Made by a program: the position numbers and the translations under genes. 43,873 nt of DNA, from positions 1 to 43,873 of the forward strand of contig VGPD01000013.1 of NCBI GenBank assembly GCA_016875635.1, in the 5' to 3' direction. This document shows positions 1-9,002 of the stretch, one piece after another; the first letter of the stretch is position 1; the number at the start of each line of letters is the position of its first letter. A model generated the notes under the pieces. The model made no database searches. It was given only the letters and a program-made list of their open reading frames with translations, and had not been told where the DNA came from. The DNA is from Chloroflexota bacterium (GTDB lineage Bacteria > Chloroflexota > Dehalococcoidia > UBA2979).

Positions 1-454
1 TCACCTCCCGGGAGAGATTCGGGCCGGAGATCGCGGCGACGGGGCGGCCGGGGAGCGCCGCCGCCAGGACCTCGGTCATCCGCCGGCCCGTCTCAACCTC
101 GATCCCCTTGGTGGCCGAGAGAAGGGTGGCTTCTGCAGCGACCTCCGGGGCCACCGCACGCGCATTCGCCTCCAGGGTGCCCGAGGGCACCGCGAAAACG
201 ATCAGGTCCGCGTTCGCCACGCCAGAGGCCCCTGCAGCCACCTCCAGCGCATCGGGAAATCGCACGCCCGGCAGGCGACGGGTGTGCGTCCGCTCCCGCA
301 GGAGCGTCGCGGCCTCCGCCGTGTCGCGGGCAACGAGGACCGTCTGCGTCCCGTTACGGGCGAGGTGTACGGCCAGCGTCGTACCCCATGCCGTCGCACC
401 GACCACGGCGGCGCGACGGAACGAGTCGGTGGGGACGGCGGGTTCCAGGGTCAT
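1..454 (-). CDS. gpsA: Glycerol-3-phosphate dehydrogenase [NAD(P)+], N-terminal part (cut by window edge)
   Basis: Cytoplasmic enzyme that reduces dihydroxyacetone phosphate to sn-glycerol 3-phosphate for phospholipid synthesis. The visible 151 codons begin MTLEPAVPTDSFRR and hold the Rossmann loop VVGATAWGTTLA (residues 17-28), the ATKGIE segment, and SGPNLSRE close to the edge, all typical of GpsA. The loop reads GATAWG rather than the more usual GxGxWG, so the second glycine is threonine. It lies 45 nt after plsY, whose product PlsY acylates glycerol 3-phosphate, so the two form one pathway. No Shine-Dalgarno precedes the ATG, but TATAAA lies 7 nt upstream, suggesting an extra internal leaderless promoter. 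The C-terminal substrate domain is outside the window. Confidence 0.93.
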   Translation of the reverse strand, partial: MTLEPAVPTDSFRRAAVVGATAWGTTLAVHLARNGTQTVLVARDTAEAATLLRERTHTRRLPGVRFPDALEVAAGASGVANADLIVFAVPSGTLEANARAVAPEVAAEATLLSATKGIEVETGRRMTEVLAAALPGRPVAAISGPNLSREV

Positions 455-461
455 GACGTGG

Positions 462-467
462 TTTATA
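462..467 (-). promoter_or_regulatory. Candidate -10 box (TATAAA) for leaderless gpsA
   Basis: TATAAA on the minus strand ends 7 nt before the gpsA ATG, in the 45-nt gap after plsY. There is no Shine-Dalgarno in this gap and no clear -35. The spacing would put transcription start at or next to the A of ATG. It is one of six such boxes in the window. Confidence 0.45.
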
Positions 468-499
468 GCGCGCGTCGGCAGCAAGCGCGCGAGAAGCGG

Positions 500-1138
500 C
501 TAGGAAGCACCGGGCGCGCGACGCGTCCCGCCCTGGCCCAGCTTGGGCTCAGTGCCCGCGAGCAGGCGACTGATATTGCCCCGGTGGCTGATCTCGACGG
601 CAAGCGCCGTCCCGATCGCGAAGACGGCGTACGGACTCGCGAGGCTGCCGGTCAGGACCAGCGCGATCACCACGACAAACCCCACGAAGACGCCGACGAC
701 CGACATCAGGGATGCGTAGCGGAACAGGTAGAGCACCGCGAGCGAGAACATCACCACCGCGAGCGCCGCCAGCGGGCTCACCCCCAGGAAGGCCCCGAAC
801 GCCGTCGATACGCCGCGACCACCTCGGAAGCCTGCATACATGGGGAAGATGTGTCCGAGGACCGCGGCGACGCCAGCCAGTGCGGCCGCCCACGGCTCAT
901 CCAGAAGCAGGCGACCGACCAGGACCGCGGCGGCGCCCTTCGCGATGTCGCCCACCACCACCAGCATCGCCCACTTGATGCCCAGCGTGCGGAGCGAGTT
1001 GGTGAAACCGATCTTCCCCGAACCGTATTCGCGGACATCCCGCACTCCGGCGACCCGTCCCACGATCAGCCCGAAGGGGATCCCACCGATGAGGTATCCG
1101 GCGACCACCCCGATGGCCACCGTCACAGGCAGACTCAT
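500..1138 (-). CDS. plsY: Acyl-phosphate:glycerol-3-phosphate acyltransferase PlsY
   Basis: Integral membrane acyltransferase that moves the acyl group from acyl phosphate to glycerol 3-phosphate, giving lysophosphatidic acid. It has 212 residues, normal for the family, with five or more hydrophobic segments. The three PlsY motifs are visible: GSGKIGFTN (39-47), GHIFP followed by FRGGRGVST (95-112), and HRGNISRLLAG near the C-terminus. The middle motif has arginine at position 108 where many PlsY proteins have lysine (GGKGV). The start overlaps the der stop by 4 nt (ATGA), and GAGGAG lies 5 nt before the ATG, so it is translated coupled to der. Confidence 0.95.
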   Translation of the reverse strand: MSLPVTVAIGVVAGYLIGGIPFGLIVGRVAGVRDVREYGSGKIGFTNSLRTLGIKWAMLVVVGDIAKGAAAVLVGRLLLDEPWAAALAGVAAVLGHIFPMYAGFRGGRGVSTAFGAFLGVSPLAALAVVMFSLAVLYLFRYASLMSVVGVFVGFVVVIALVLTGSLASPYAVFAIGTALAVEISHRGNISRLLAGTEPKLGQGGTRRAPGAS

Positions 1139-2484
1139 GCCGGCTCCTCACCACCCTCGGCGCGCCCCCGGAATATTACCCGGATCGCCGTGCCCTCGAA
1201 GTCGAACGCTGCCCGGAGCGTGTTCTCCAGGTAGCGCTCGTACGAGAAATGGACGAGCGCGGGGTCATTCACGAACAGGACGAAGGTGGGCGGCGAAACC
1301 TCCGGCTGGGTGGCGAAATAGAGTTTGAGTTTCTTGTGCCGGATCGTCGGCGGCCCGTGCTCCGCCATCGCCCGATGCAGCACGCGGTTGAGCTCGGAGG
1401 TCTGCACTCGGCGGCGGCGCACCTCGGCGATATGGACGGCAAGCTGGAGGGCGTCCTGGACCCCCTCGCCAGTCAGGGCCGACGTGAAGATCACCGGCGC
1501 CCACGGGATGAACTTGTACCTCGCGTCCACGCGCTGCGCCGCCTCCGGTTTCGTCGCGCGGTCCTCCGCCAGGTCCCATTTGTTCACCAGAATGACAATG
1601 CCTTTGCTCGCCTGCGCCGCATACCCGGCGATGTGCGTGTCCTGCGCGACCAGCAACTCCTGCTGGTCGATCACCACGAACACGACATCCGCACGGTCGA
1701 CGGCGCGTTCCGCCCGCTGGACGGAGTGCCGCTCCACCCCGCGCTCGATGCGGCCGGCACGGCGGATGCCCGCCGTGTCCACCAGCAGCATCGAGTGCCC
1801 CTCGAACTCGAATGGCGTGTCGATGGCGTCCCGCGTCGTGCCCGGGACATCGGAGACGATCGCCCGCTTCTCGCCGAGGATCGCGTTGGCGAGTGAGGAC
1901 TTGCCCACGTTCGGGCGCCCAACGATCGCGATGCGCACCCGCTCCGGTTCGGCGGGCGCCTCCTCAGGCGCCTCTGGCACCACCTCGAGGACCGCGTCCA
2001 GCAGGTCGCCCGCACCGCGCCCGTGGAGGGCGGAGACGGCGAGGGGTTCGCCCAGGCCCAGGGCGTAGAACTCCACGAGGTTCCGCTCCCCGGCGCCCGT
2101 GTCCGCCTTGTTCACGCACAGCAACACCGGCTGGCTCGCGCGGCGAAGCATGTCCGCGATCTCGTAGTCCGCCCCGGTGGGCCCGGTCTGTCCGTCCACC
2201 ACAAAAATCACAGCCTGCGACTCCGTCAGGGCGTGGTGCACACCCTCCCGGATCAGCGTGCCGAACGGGTCGGTCGCCTCGTCTCCCAGGCCACCGGTAT
2301 CGACGACGCGCAGCACCCGGCCACGCCACTCGACCGTCCCGTAGATGCGGTCGCGCGTCGTCCCGGGCAGGTCTTCGACCAGCGCGCTATTCCGTCGCGT
2401 CAGCCGATTGAACAGCGCCGACTTGCCGACGTTGGGCCGGCCGACGATCGCGACGACGGGTAAAGAAGTATCTGAGGAAGTCAT
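1135..2484 (-). CDS. der: Ribosome-associated GTPase Der (EngA)
   Basis: Double-domain GTPase required for 50S subunit maturation. At 449 residues it has the family's usual length. Two G domains are visible: Walker A GRPNVGKS at 15-22 and again at 189-196, each followed by PGTTRD (40-45 and 214-219), DTxG switch II (62-65 and 236-239) and an NK(A/W)D base-recognition motif (125-128 for the first). The C-terminal KH-like domain follows, with IRHKKLKLYFATQ. The gene overlaps cdaR upstream by 4 nt and plsY downstream by 4 nt, so these three genes are tightly coupled. The sequence gives no sign of damage. Confidence 0.97.
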   Translation of the reverse strand: MTSSDTSLPVVAIVGRPNVGKSALFNRLTRRNSALVEDLPGTTRDRIYGTVEWRGRVLRVVDTGGLGDEATDPFGTLIREGVHHALTESQAVIFVVDGQTGPTGADYEIADMLRRASQPVLLCVNKADTGAGERNLVEFYALGLGEPLAVSALHGRGAGDLLDAVLEVVPEAPEEAPAEPERVRIAIVGRPNVGKSSLANAILGEKRAIVSDVPGTTRDAIDTPFEFEGHSMLLVDTAGIRRAGRIERGVERHSVQRAERAVDRADVVFVVIDQQELLVAQDTHIAGYAAQASKGIVILVNKWDLAEDRATKPEAAQRVDARYKFIPWAPVIFTSALTGEGVQDALQLAVHIAEVRRRRVQTSELNRVLHRAMAEHGPPTIRHKKLKLYFATQPEVSPPTFVLFVNDPALVHFSYERYLENTLRAAFDFEGTAIRVIFRGRAEGGEEPA

Positions 2485-3734
2485 GGGCCACCGATCGTAA
2501 CCATCACCGATGCCGGTTGCACCGACTTCACCGTGACGCCGTCCGGCGTCTTCACGTTCACTTGAAGCGAGAGGGTCCCCGTCGATGCACCGCCGGCGTC
2601 GACCGTGGCCCGCAACTCGCTGGCCGCCATCGCGTTGAGGACGGGCAGCGGGCCGTCGAGGATCACGTCAACGCTCCCGCTCCCCTGCACGCGCCCGACG
2701 CGGCCTGGCGCAACACCCAGCACCTCCACGGCCAGCGTGGTCCGTCGCGAACCGGCGGCAGGGGTGATCGTCACCGTCACGGTCGCCCGGTCACGATCGA
2801 CGTAGGAGATCCCCGGCGGGAGCGGAATCTGCACCGAACGCACCAGGTCGGAGCGTGCGCCGGCGACGCTGACGGCAGGCAGACGGATCCGGTCGATCTG
2901 CTGCAACACCTCGATCGGTCCCTGCACCTGGATCGCGGACGGCGACGAGGCCACCCGCGACACGGCATACCCCGGATCAGGCTCACCCGCGACATCGACC
3001 GCCAGCGGCACCGTCCGGACGATCGTCGTCTGGATGACCTCAACGTTCACCGGCGCGTTGGTCGGCTCGATGCGCACACCGCGGATCTCCGCGCCGCCCG
3101 TCCCGACCGCCTTCAGCACCACGTTCTGCTGGACATTGACCGTGAGCCCCGTGACGTTCACGTCTGCCACCGCCTGGTCGATCAATGCCACCAGAGACTC
3201 CGGCCCGCTCACACGTGCGCTCGTCGTCTGCGGCGTCACCGCGCCGATCTGATACCCCAACGGTGGCGAGCCGACCGCCCGTGCGGTCACGGAGACCTGC
3301 CGGGTCGCAAGGTCCTCGAGATTCACGACGATGGTGCGAGGCTGCACGTCGATCACGCGCACGCCACGCACCCCCTCGACCTCGACGCGGACGGGGACCT
3401 CCTGCGAGCGCGCCCCGAAGCCGTTGAGGTCGACCACCGCCTTGAAGTTTCCGGGCGTCAGCCGTTCCCAGCGGTCGGACGGCGCGGAGATCCGCACCTG
3501 GACCGCCGGCAACTGGTTCGCCACCGCCAGCGCCTCCGTCACATTCACAGGCTCGACGGAGATCGGAGAGGGGTAGACGTCGATCAGCGTGGGGTTCTCG
3601 GTGTCGGTGACGAAATACCAGAGGACCACGGCGAGCAGAAACGAGAGCACGGCAAGCCCTGGCGTATTGCGCATCAACCCGCGCAAACGCCGCCAGCTCG
3701 CGCCTGCCACCGCCAGCACCTCGCGACGGTCCAT
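2481..3734 (-). CDS. cdaR: YbbR-domain protein, probable CdaA regulator CdaR
   Basis: Membrane-anchored extracellular protein of the YbbR/CdaR family, which in Firmicutes binds and modulates the diadenylate cyclase CdaA. The 417 residues start with a basic cytoplasmic stretch and one membrane segment around 27-42 (LAVLSFLLAVVLWYFV), typical of YbbR proteins. About four YbbR-like repeats of 80-90 residues follow, each with a Val/Ile-rich beta pattern and phrases such as VQVRISAPSDRW and VSVTARAVG. It sits 20 nt after cdaA, and its stop overlaps the der start. A regulatory role is inferred from the family and the cdaA neighbour; the sequence alone shows only the anchor and repeats. Confidence 0.88.
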   Translation of the reverse strand: MDRREVLAVAGASWRRLRGLMRNTPGLAVLSFLLAVVLWYFVTDTENPTLIDVYPSPISVEPVNVTEALAVANQLPAVQVRISAPSDRWERLTPGNFKAVVDLNGFGARSQEVPVRVEVEGVRGVRVIDVQPRTIVVNLEDLATRQVSVTARAVGSPPLGYQIGAVTPQTTSARVSGPESLVALIDQAVADVNVTGLTVNVQQNVVLKAVGTGGAEIRGVRIEPTNAPVNVEVIQTTIVRTVPLAVDVAGEPDPGYAVSRVASSPSAIQVQGPIEVLQQIDRIRLPAVSVAGARSDLVRSVQIPLPPGISYVDRDRATVTVTITPAAGSRRTTLAVEVLGVAPGRVGRVQGSGSVDVILDGPLPVLNAMAASELRATVDAGGASTGTLSLQVNVKTPDGVTVKSVQPASVMVTIGGP

Positions 3735-3754
3735 TTCGCTGAGAGGTGCCCGGC

Positions 3755-4570
3755 TCAGGACGCAGCCGCCTGTTCCGTCTCGCCCACCGTACCCGGGTCG
3801 AGGTCAAACAGCCGCTGCAACTGCCGTGTCAGTCGCGCTTCGTCCAACCCGGTCACCATCCGGCCATTGGAGGCGACCGCGATCTCACCACGCTCCTCGG
3901 AGACCACGATCACAATCGCGTCCGTGCGCTCTGTCAGGCCGACGGCGGCGCGATGGCGCATGCCAAACTCACCAGGCAAGGGCGCCTCGGACAGCGGAAG
4001 CGTGCATCCGGCAGCGACGATCAGATCACCGCGCACGACCACCGCACCGTCGTGCAGCGGCGACTGCTCCGGAAAGATGCTCGACAGCAACTCGACAGAC
4101 AGGGTCGCGCCGACCGGTACGCCAGTGTCGATCACCTCCTGGAGTCCCGTCTCCCGCTCTAGGACAATCAGCGCCCCCAGGCTCTGCCGCGCGAATGCGC
4201 CGGCGGCGCTCACGACCGTGTTGATCGCACTCGCCCGTTCGGCGCGGCGCATCACCGTCCGGAGGCCCGTCCGGCCGAGGCGTTCGAGCGCCCGCCGGAT
4301 CTCCGGCTGGAAGACGACCACCATGCCGACCAGCAGCCCCGCGACCGAGTTCCGCAACACCCAGTTCAACACCCTCAGGTCGAACATCCGGCTGAGCAAG
4401 AACGCGCTGAGCAGCAGGACACCGACACCCCGAAGCACGGTCATCGCGGTCGTCCCGCGCACGAGCAGGAGCAGCCAGTAAATCGAGGCCGTGGCGATCA
4501 CGATGTCGACAGCCGCGGAGGCGTCGAACCGGGCGACCGCGTCGCGCAGGCCAGCGGGGACTTCCGGCAT
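3755..4570 (-). CDS. cdaA: Diadenylate cyclase CdaA (DisA_N domain)
   Basis: Makes the second messenger c-di-AMP from two ATP. The 271-residue protein has three hydrophobic segments within residues 22-86, then the DAC domain with the catalytic DGA motif (HDGA, 173-176) and the ATP-binding RHR motif (MRHRAAVGL, R205-H206-R207). Both are intact, so the enzyme should be active. The start is supported by GGAGG 7 nt before the ATG; an overlapping ATG in another frame is a shadow. It heads the cdaA-cdaR-der-plsY-gpsA run. The cdaA-cdaR pairing is well known; the downstream linkage to der and lipid genes is what the sequence shows here. Confidence 0.95.
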   Translation of the reverse strand: MPEVPAGLRDAVARFDASAAVDIVIATASIYWLLLLVRGTTAMTVLRGVGVLLLSAFLLSRMFDLRVLNWVLRNSVAGLLVGMVVVFQPEIRRALERLGRTGLRTVMRRAERASAINTVVSAAGAFARQSLGALIVLERETGLQEVIDTGVPVGATLSVELLSSIFPEQSPLHDGAVVVRGDLIVAAGCTLPLSEAPLPGEFGMRHRAAVGLTERTDAIVIVVSEERGEIAVASNGRMVTGLDEARLTRQLQRLFDLDPGTVGETEQAAAS

Positions 4571-4695
4571 CGCTCATCCTCCGAAGCACGCCGGACGCGT
4601 GCCCCCTCTTTCCCGCCGCACTCTGCGAGGCTACCGCAATCCGGTGGTCCGATGGCCTCCCGCCTCACGGATGGGCGGGTGACGGGGGCTCCGCC

Positions 4696-5613
4696 CTAGA
4701 GGGCTGCCCCCAGCATCAGCGCGAGCACAGCCTGCTGCGCGTGCATCCGGTTTTCCGCCTGGTCGAACACCACCGACCGGGACGACTCAATCACCTCGTC
4801 GGTGATCTCCTCGCCGCGGTGGGCCGGCAGGTCGTGCATCACGATGGCATCCGATGGCGCGGACGCCATCAACGCCGCGTCCACCTGGAACCCGCGGAAG
4901 TCCTCGCGCCGTTGCGCGATCTCATGCTCGAAGCCCATCGAGGCCCACACGTCCGTGTACACGGCGGCGGCCCCACGCACGCCCTCGTGCGGGTCGAACA
5001 CCTGGGTCACGCGGCCCTCCCCGGGGAGCGACTCCACGCGGGCCAGCACCTCGGGCGATAGCTCGTAGCCATGCGGCGACGCGACGGACAGGTGCGCGCC
5101 CGCCATGCGGCAGGCGTATGCCAGCGACCGGGCGACGTTATTTCCCTCACCCACGTAGGCGACCCGCACCCCGCGGAGGTTCCCGAACCGTTCACGCAGG
5201 GTGAGCAGGTCGGCTACCGCCTGGCAGGGGTGCTCCTCCTCCGACAGCGCGTTGACCACGGGGACACTCGCCCACTCGGCAAGGTCCACGACGGTCTGGT
5301 GCGCATACGTCCGTGCCGCAATCGCCTGCACCATGCGCGACAGCACACGTGCCACATCCTTGACCGGCTCCCGCTCACCCATCTGGATCTCGTGGGAGTT
5401 GAGGTAGATTGCGTGGCCGCCGAGGCGGTGCATCGCCATCTCAAACGAAGTCCGTGTGCGCAGGGACGGCTTCTCAAAGATCAGCGCCAGCGTCTGCCCG
5501 CGAAGCGAACGCGCTCCGGGGCCGTCACGCTTCATCCCCAGCGCCAGATCGAGGACGCCCTCGAGTTCGGCAGGGGACAGGTCGAGGATCGACAGGAAGT
5601 CGCGGCCCAGCAT
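4696..5613 (-). CDS. argF: Ornithine carbamoyltransferase (with Cys-to-Asp change in the HCLPAHR motif)
   Basis: Condenses ornithine and carbamoyl phosphate to citrulline in arginine synthesis. The carbamoyl-phosphate loop reads FEKPSLRTRTSFE (46-58), the HPCQ motif is at 128-131 and the ornithine-side SMG loop at 225-227 (DVWASMG). The expected HCLPAHR reads HDLPAHRGEE: aspartate 261 replaces the cysteine that normally contacts substrate. I chose the ATG at 5613, which has GGAG 7 nt upstream and gives a standard 305 residues; the frame stays open to 5709 but that N-terminus looks unlike the family. It could act on a different amino-acid substrate, but overall similarity favours OTC. Confidence 0.88.
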   Translation of the reverse strand: MLGRDFLSILDLSPAELEGVLDLALGMKRDGPGARSLRGQTLALIFEKPSLRTRTSFEMAMHRLGGHAIYLNSHEIQMGEREPVKDVARVLSRMVQAIAARTYAHQTVVDLAEWASVPVVNALSEEEHPCQAVADLLTLRERFGNLRGVRVAYVGEGNNVARSLAYACRMAGAHLSVASPHGYELSPEVLARVESLPGEGRVTQVFDPHEGVRGAAAVYTDVWASMGFEHEIAQRREDFRGFQVDAALMASAPSDAIVMHDLPAHRGEEITDEVIESSRSVVFDQAENRMHAQQAVLALMLGAAL

Positions 5614-5693
5614 GCGAAGGCTCCGGCAGTGCTCTCGCCCGAGCCACATCGGGCGATCGCAGCCGCCGTTCGGCGCGGCGACCACGAAGCAGG

Positions 5694-5723
5694 AGTATAG
5701 CCCGCCCATTATGTAGCGGGAAA
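5694..5723 (-). promoter_or_regulatory. Candidate argF promoter
   Basis: A good -10 hexamer TATACT (5699 to 5694 on the minus strand) has a weak -35-like TTTCCC 18 nt upstream. Transcription would start near 5687, giving a leader of about 74 nt before the chosen ATG. A GTG lies 8 nt after the -10 box in the argF frame, so a longer leaderless product is a less likely alternative. Confidence 0.4.
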
Positions 5724-5792
5724 CCGTCAGGTTCGTGCGCGACGCTCCCCGCTACCATCCCGTCGACCGCGCACGCATCTCCGAGGCCGACC

Positions 5793-6323
5793 ATGCCCCG
5801 CCCCGGTCCTCGCCTGGTCGTCGATGCTGCCCTCGCCCTCGCAGCTGTGGCCGGGCTGGCCGCACTGTCAGCGCGAGGCACGCCGGCGCCGGGTATCGAG
5901 GTGGAACAGGCGGACCTGCCGCCCGGCGTCGACAGCGTCGTCGTCCATGTCGCTGGCGCAGTCGCGTCACCGGGGCTGGTGACGCTCGAACGTGGCGCAC
6001 GCGTAGCGGATGCGATCACCACGGCTGGCGGCGGGTTGCCGGACGCCGATCTCGACGCGGTGAACCTCGCGCGACGTGTCGAGGACGAGGAACGTATCTC
6101 TGTGCCGCGCAGAGGCGACCGCGCAACACGCCTGGTCGACCTCAACCGGGCCACCCGCCCCCAGTTGATCGCCCTTGCGGGGATCGGAGAGCGGACCGCC
6201 GACCGGATCATCGAGTCGCGCACGAGCGCTCCGTTCGCAAGCAGCGACGAACTGGTGACGCGCCGCCTGCTCTCGGCGAAGGAGTACGAGACGATCCGCG
6301 ACCTCGTGACGGCAGCGCCATGA
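5793..6323 (+). CDS. comEA: Competence protein ComEA (SLBB plus helix-hairpin-helix DNA-binding protein)
   Basis: Membrane-anchored DNA receptor for natural transformation. The 176-residue protein has an N-terminal membrane segment (about 9-26), an SLBB/soluble-ligand-like domain with VHVAGAVASPGLV (51-63), and tandem helix-hairpin-helix motifs including LAGIGERTADRII (128-140). The start is the ATG at 5793, with GAGG upstream; an upstream open stretch in frame looks like non-coding shadow. The stop overlaps the comEC ATG (ATGA at 6320-6323), so the two are translated together. Homologues bind DNA and pass it to the ComEC channel. Confidence 0.93.
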   Translation: MPRPGPRLVVDAALALAAVAGLAALSARGTPAPGIEVEQADLPPGVDSVVVHVAGAVASPGLVTLERGARVADAITTAGGGLPDADLDAVNLARRVEDEERISVPRRGDRATRLVDLNRATRPQLIALAGIGERTADRIIESRTSAPFASSDELVTRRLLSAKEYETIRDLVTAAP

Positions 6324-8627
6324 GGCGGTCACGGCCGCCCGACCCGCTCTGGCCGCCGATCGCCGTCCTCACGGCCGCATACCTGACCGGGACCGCGGCG
6401 GGCGTGCTCATCGGCGGCACGTGGTGGCTCACGGTCGTGGTCGGTGTCACCCTGGCCCTCGCCACCCTGCTCGCGCGCCTCGCACCCGCATCGGTGGCGA
6501 TCCTCCTCGCCGCCGTCGCGCTGGCCGGTGCCGGTCACGCGCGCTGGCAGACCCATGAGGCGAGCGCACTCCCGCCGGTATCCGTGCTCACGGGCGTGCA
6601 TACGCTGGTTGGCACGGCCCGGGAGGACGCCCCTGTCCGCGGCACGCTCGCGCGGGTCGACCTCGATGTAGAAACGGTCGACGGCGTGCCGAGCGCAGGT
6701 GGCGTGCGTGTCACCATGCTCGCCCCGGCCACCCCGGTACACGCCGGTCAGCGGATTCGCGTGACCGGCAAGGTCGAGCCACCGTCCAGGATCGAGGGCT
6801 TCGACTACTCCGGGTACCTCCGCTCGCAGGGCATCGTGGCCACGCTGGCCTTCCCCCAACGGATTGAGGTGCTGGGCGACGGCTGGCCCGCATGGCGGAC
6901 GTCGCTGCGCGCGGTGCGCCGGCAGGCCGTCGCGAACATCGAACGCGCGCTGCCGAACCCAGCGTCCGCGCTCGCCGCCGGCATCCTGGTGGGAGAGCGC
7001 GGCACATTGCCGCCCGAGGTCGCCGCCGACCTCAGGGCGACCGGCACGACGCACCTCATCGTCGTGTCCGGGCAGAACGTGGCGATCACCCTCGGCGTCC
7101 TGCTCCCGCTGGTCACACTCGTCCTGCCACGGCGGCGCGCGGCGCTGCTCCTGCTGCTGTTGCTGCCCGCATACGTGGTGACCGTCGGCGGCGATCCACC
7201 GGTCGCACGCGCCGCCCTGATGGCCGCGGGCATCGCCGTGGCAGGCGCACTCGGACGGCGCACGCCCGGCTGGCTCTGGCTCCTGCTTGCGGCGGCGCTG
7301 ATGGTCGCCCATGACCCGTCGATGGCGACTGACATTTCGTTTTTGCTCTCCGAGACCGCGACGGTTGGTGTCCTCGTCGTTGCACCAGCTCTGCGTGATG
7401 CGTTGCTGGCGGCGCTCCGCTGGCCAGGCGCGGGCGCCCGCGCCACTCTGGCGGAGACCGTTGCGACGGCGGCAGGGGCGGCAGCGTGCGTACTGCCAGT
7501 GCAGGTTGCGGTCTTCGAGCGCTTCACGCCGTGGTCCGTGCTGGCGAACGTCCTCGTGGCGCCGTTGTACGAGGCCGCGCTGATCGTCACGACGCTCGCT
7601 GCCGCGCTCGGTTGGTGGGCGCCTGCAGCGGACGTGCTCCGTGTGGCCGGCCGCGCGGCACCCGAGGCATTCCTCGATGCAGTCTCGCTGCTCGCGCGAC
7701 TCCCGGGGGCGCAGGCGGGCGGCGCCTGGCCGCGATGGGCGGGACTCGCGTGGTACGCCGGGCTCGCCGTCGTCAGTGTGATGCTCGCGCGTGTCGGACG
7801 GCGGGCCACGCCTGCACTCTCCCCGGGCGGCTCTGGTGGCTTCGCGCGCACGGTCGCCCTCGGGGCGGTGGTCGTCGCCGTCTGGGGCGTGGTGCTCGCC
7901 CCGGCGCAACGCCTCGACGAAGTCGTGGTGCTCGATGTCGGCCAGGGCTCGGCGACGCTCATCCGATCGAAGGGGACAGCGGTGCTCGTAGAGACCGGGC
8001 CCCCGGACGGCGCGGCCGTGCGTGCCCTCGACGCCGCGCGAGCCGCCAGGCGCATCGACCTCGTGATCCTCACGCACGCCGATGCTGACCACGCAGGCGG
8101 ACTCGCGCGTCTGCGGGAGCGGTACGACGTCGGCCAAGTGGTGGGAAGTGAAGAGACGCTGCGCATGCGCAAGGTCGAGGGTGGGGTGATCGACATTGGC
8201 GACCGCGTGCGGGCAGGCGCGTGGTCCCTCACGGTACTCGGACCACCCACCGATGCATCGACGGTCGCATCAGAGAACGACCGCTCGCTCGTCCTGCTCG
8301 CCGAGTCCGGCGCCCGCCGCGTGCTGCTCACCGCGGACATCGAGGCCGCCGGCGAGACGTGGCTCGTCAGATCTGGTTGGCCACTCCGCGCGGACGTCGC
8401 GCTCGTCCCGCACCACGGCTCAACATCCTCGTCCACGCCGTCCTTCGTGCGGGCGGTCTCGCCTGCCGTCGCGGTCGTCTCCGTGGCGCGCACGGAACTC
8501 CTACGGCCATCCGGCGGACGAGGTGCTCGCGCGGTACGACAGGTCGAAGCTCTATCGCACCGATCTCGCCGGCACGGTCACACTCGCAACGGATGGGACG
8601 CGACTCTGGGTGCGGACGGTGAAGTAG
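6320..8627 (+). pseudogene. comEC: DNA-uptake channel ComEC, interrupted by a one-base frameshift near the 3' end
   Basis: Polytopic membrane channel and nuclease-like protein that brings single-stranded DNA into the cell. The frame opened at 6320 carries the N-terminal DUF4131 part, the competence membrane domain (VVSGQNVAI) and the C-terminal metallo-beta-lactamase-like domain with LTHADADHAGG near residue 585 and HHGSTSSS near 699. After residue about 722 this frame runs into unrelated sequence. The expected family ending, RNSYGHPADEVLARY through YRTDLAGTVTLATDG to WVRTVK and TAG at 8625-8627, continues in the next frame. Dropping one base from the GCGC run at 8486-8490 restores about 768 residues. 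It could be a true lesion, phase variation or a sequencing or assembly error. Confidence 0.88.
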
Positions 8628-8630
8628 CCG

Positions 8631-8936
8631 CTAGCGCGGGGCGGGCGACTGCTCGCGCGCGAGCGCGCTCTGAAGGAATTGGCGGCCGAAGCGCCAGTCC
8701 TTCAACGAGGTCCAGCGGGCCGGTCCAACCTGCATCGGAAAGACGAGGGCCAGGTCGCCCGGCTCGATGGCGGCCTGGAAGGCGTCGCGCACCGTCTCAG
8801 CGGAATGCTGGGACTCGACGACCCAGCACGCCTCTGGAAACGCCCAAGAGACGACGCTGACCGATTGCACGGCACCGAGAAGCGTTGGGTACTCGCCCGC
8901 CGGGCGGCCGAGGCGACAGAACACGCCGTAAAGCAT
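8631..8936 (-). CDS. Small SinR/Cas2-like-fold hypothetical protein
   Basis: A 101-residue protein of unknown function. Its layout (MLYGVFCRLGRPAGEYPTL at the N-terminus, then WAFPEACWVVES, SAETVRDAFQAAIEPGD and LVFPMQVGPARW) resembles the small SinR-like proteins with a Cas2-type ferredoxin fold, in which an N-terminal beta strand with a D/Y-rich segment is followed by an xxxTWxVxS strand and a short helix. That match is by eye. GGGAG lies 6 nt before the ATG and a clear sigma-70 promoter lies about 70 nt upstream, so it is very likely a real, singly transcribed gene. It converges with comEC, 3 nt apart. No cas gene is nearby. Confidence 0.68.
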   Translation of the reverse strand: MLYGVFCRLGRPAGEYPTLLGAVQSVSVVSWAFPEACWVVESQHSAETVRDAFQAAIEPGDLALVFPMQVGPARWTSLKDWRFGRQFLQSALAREQSPAPR

Positions 8937-9002
8937 CCAGCACTCCCGTCGTCCGCCTGCCCGGGGAGACAGCGGAGAACGTCGGTAGCGTTGACGAGGC
9001 CA

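Noticed and set aside
2517-4481. A 654-residue open frame on the plus strand opposite cdaR and cdaA.
   Set aside because: It is antisense to two complete genes; its product is rich in Arg, His and Asp with no domain, as expected of a GC-rich shadow frame.
6329-8137. A 602-residue open frame on the minus strand opposite comEC.
   Set aside because: Composition is dominated by Arg, Asp, Gly, Glu and His with no recognisable family, while the opposite frame is a clear ComEC.
8480-8627. Selenocysteine read-through as an explanation for the comEC break.
   Set aside because: There is no in-frame UGA at the break; a one-base shift alone restores the family's ending.
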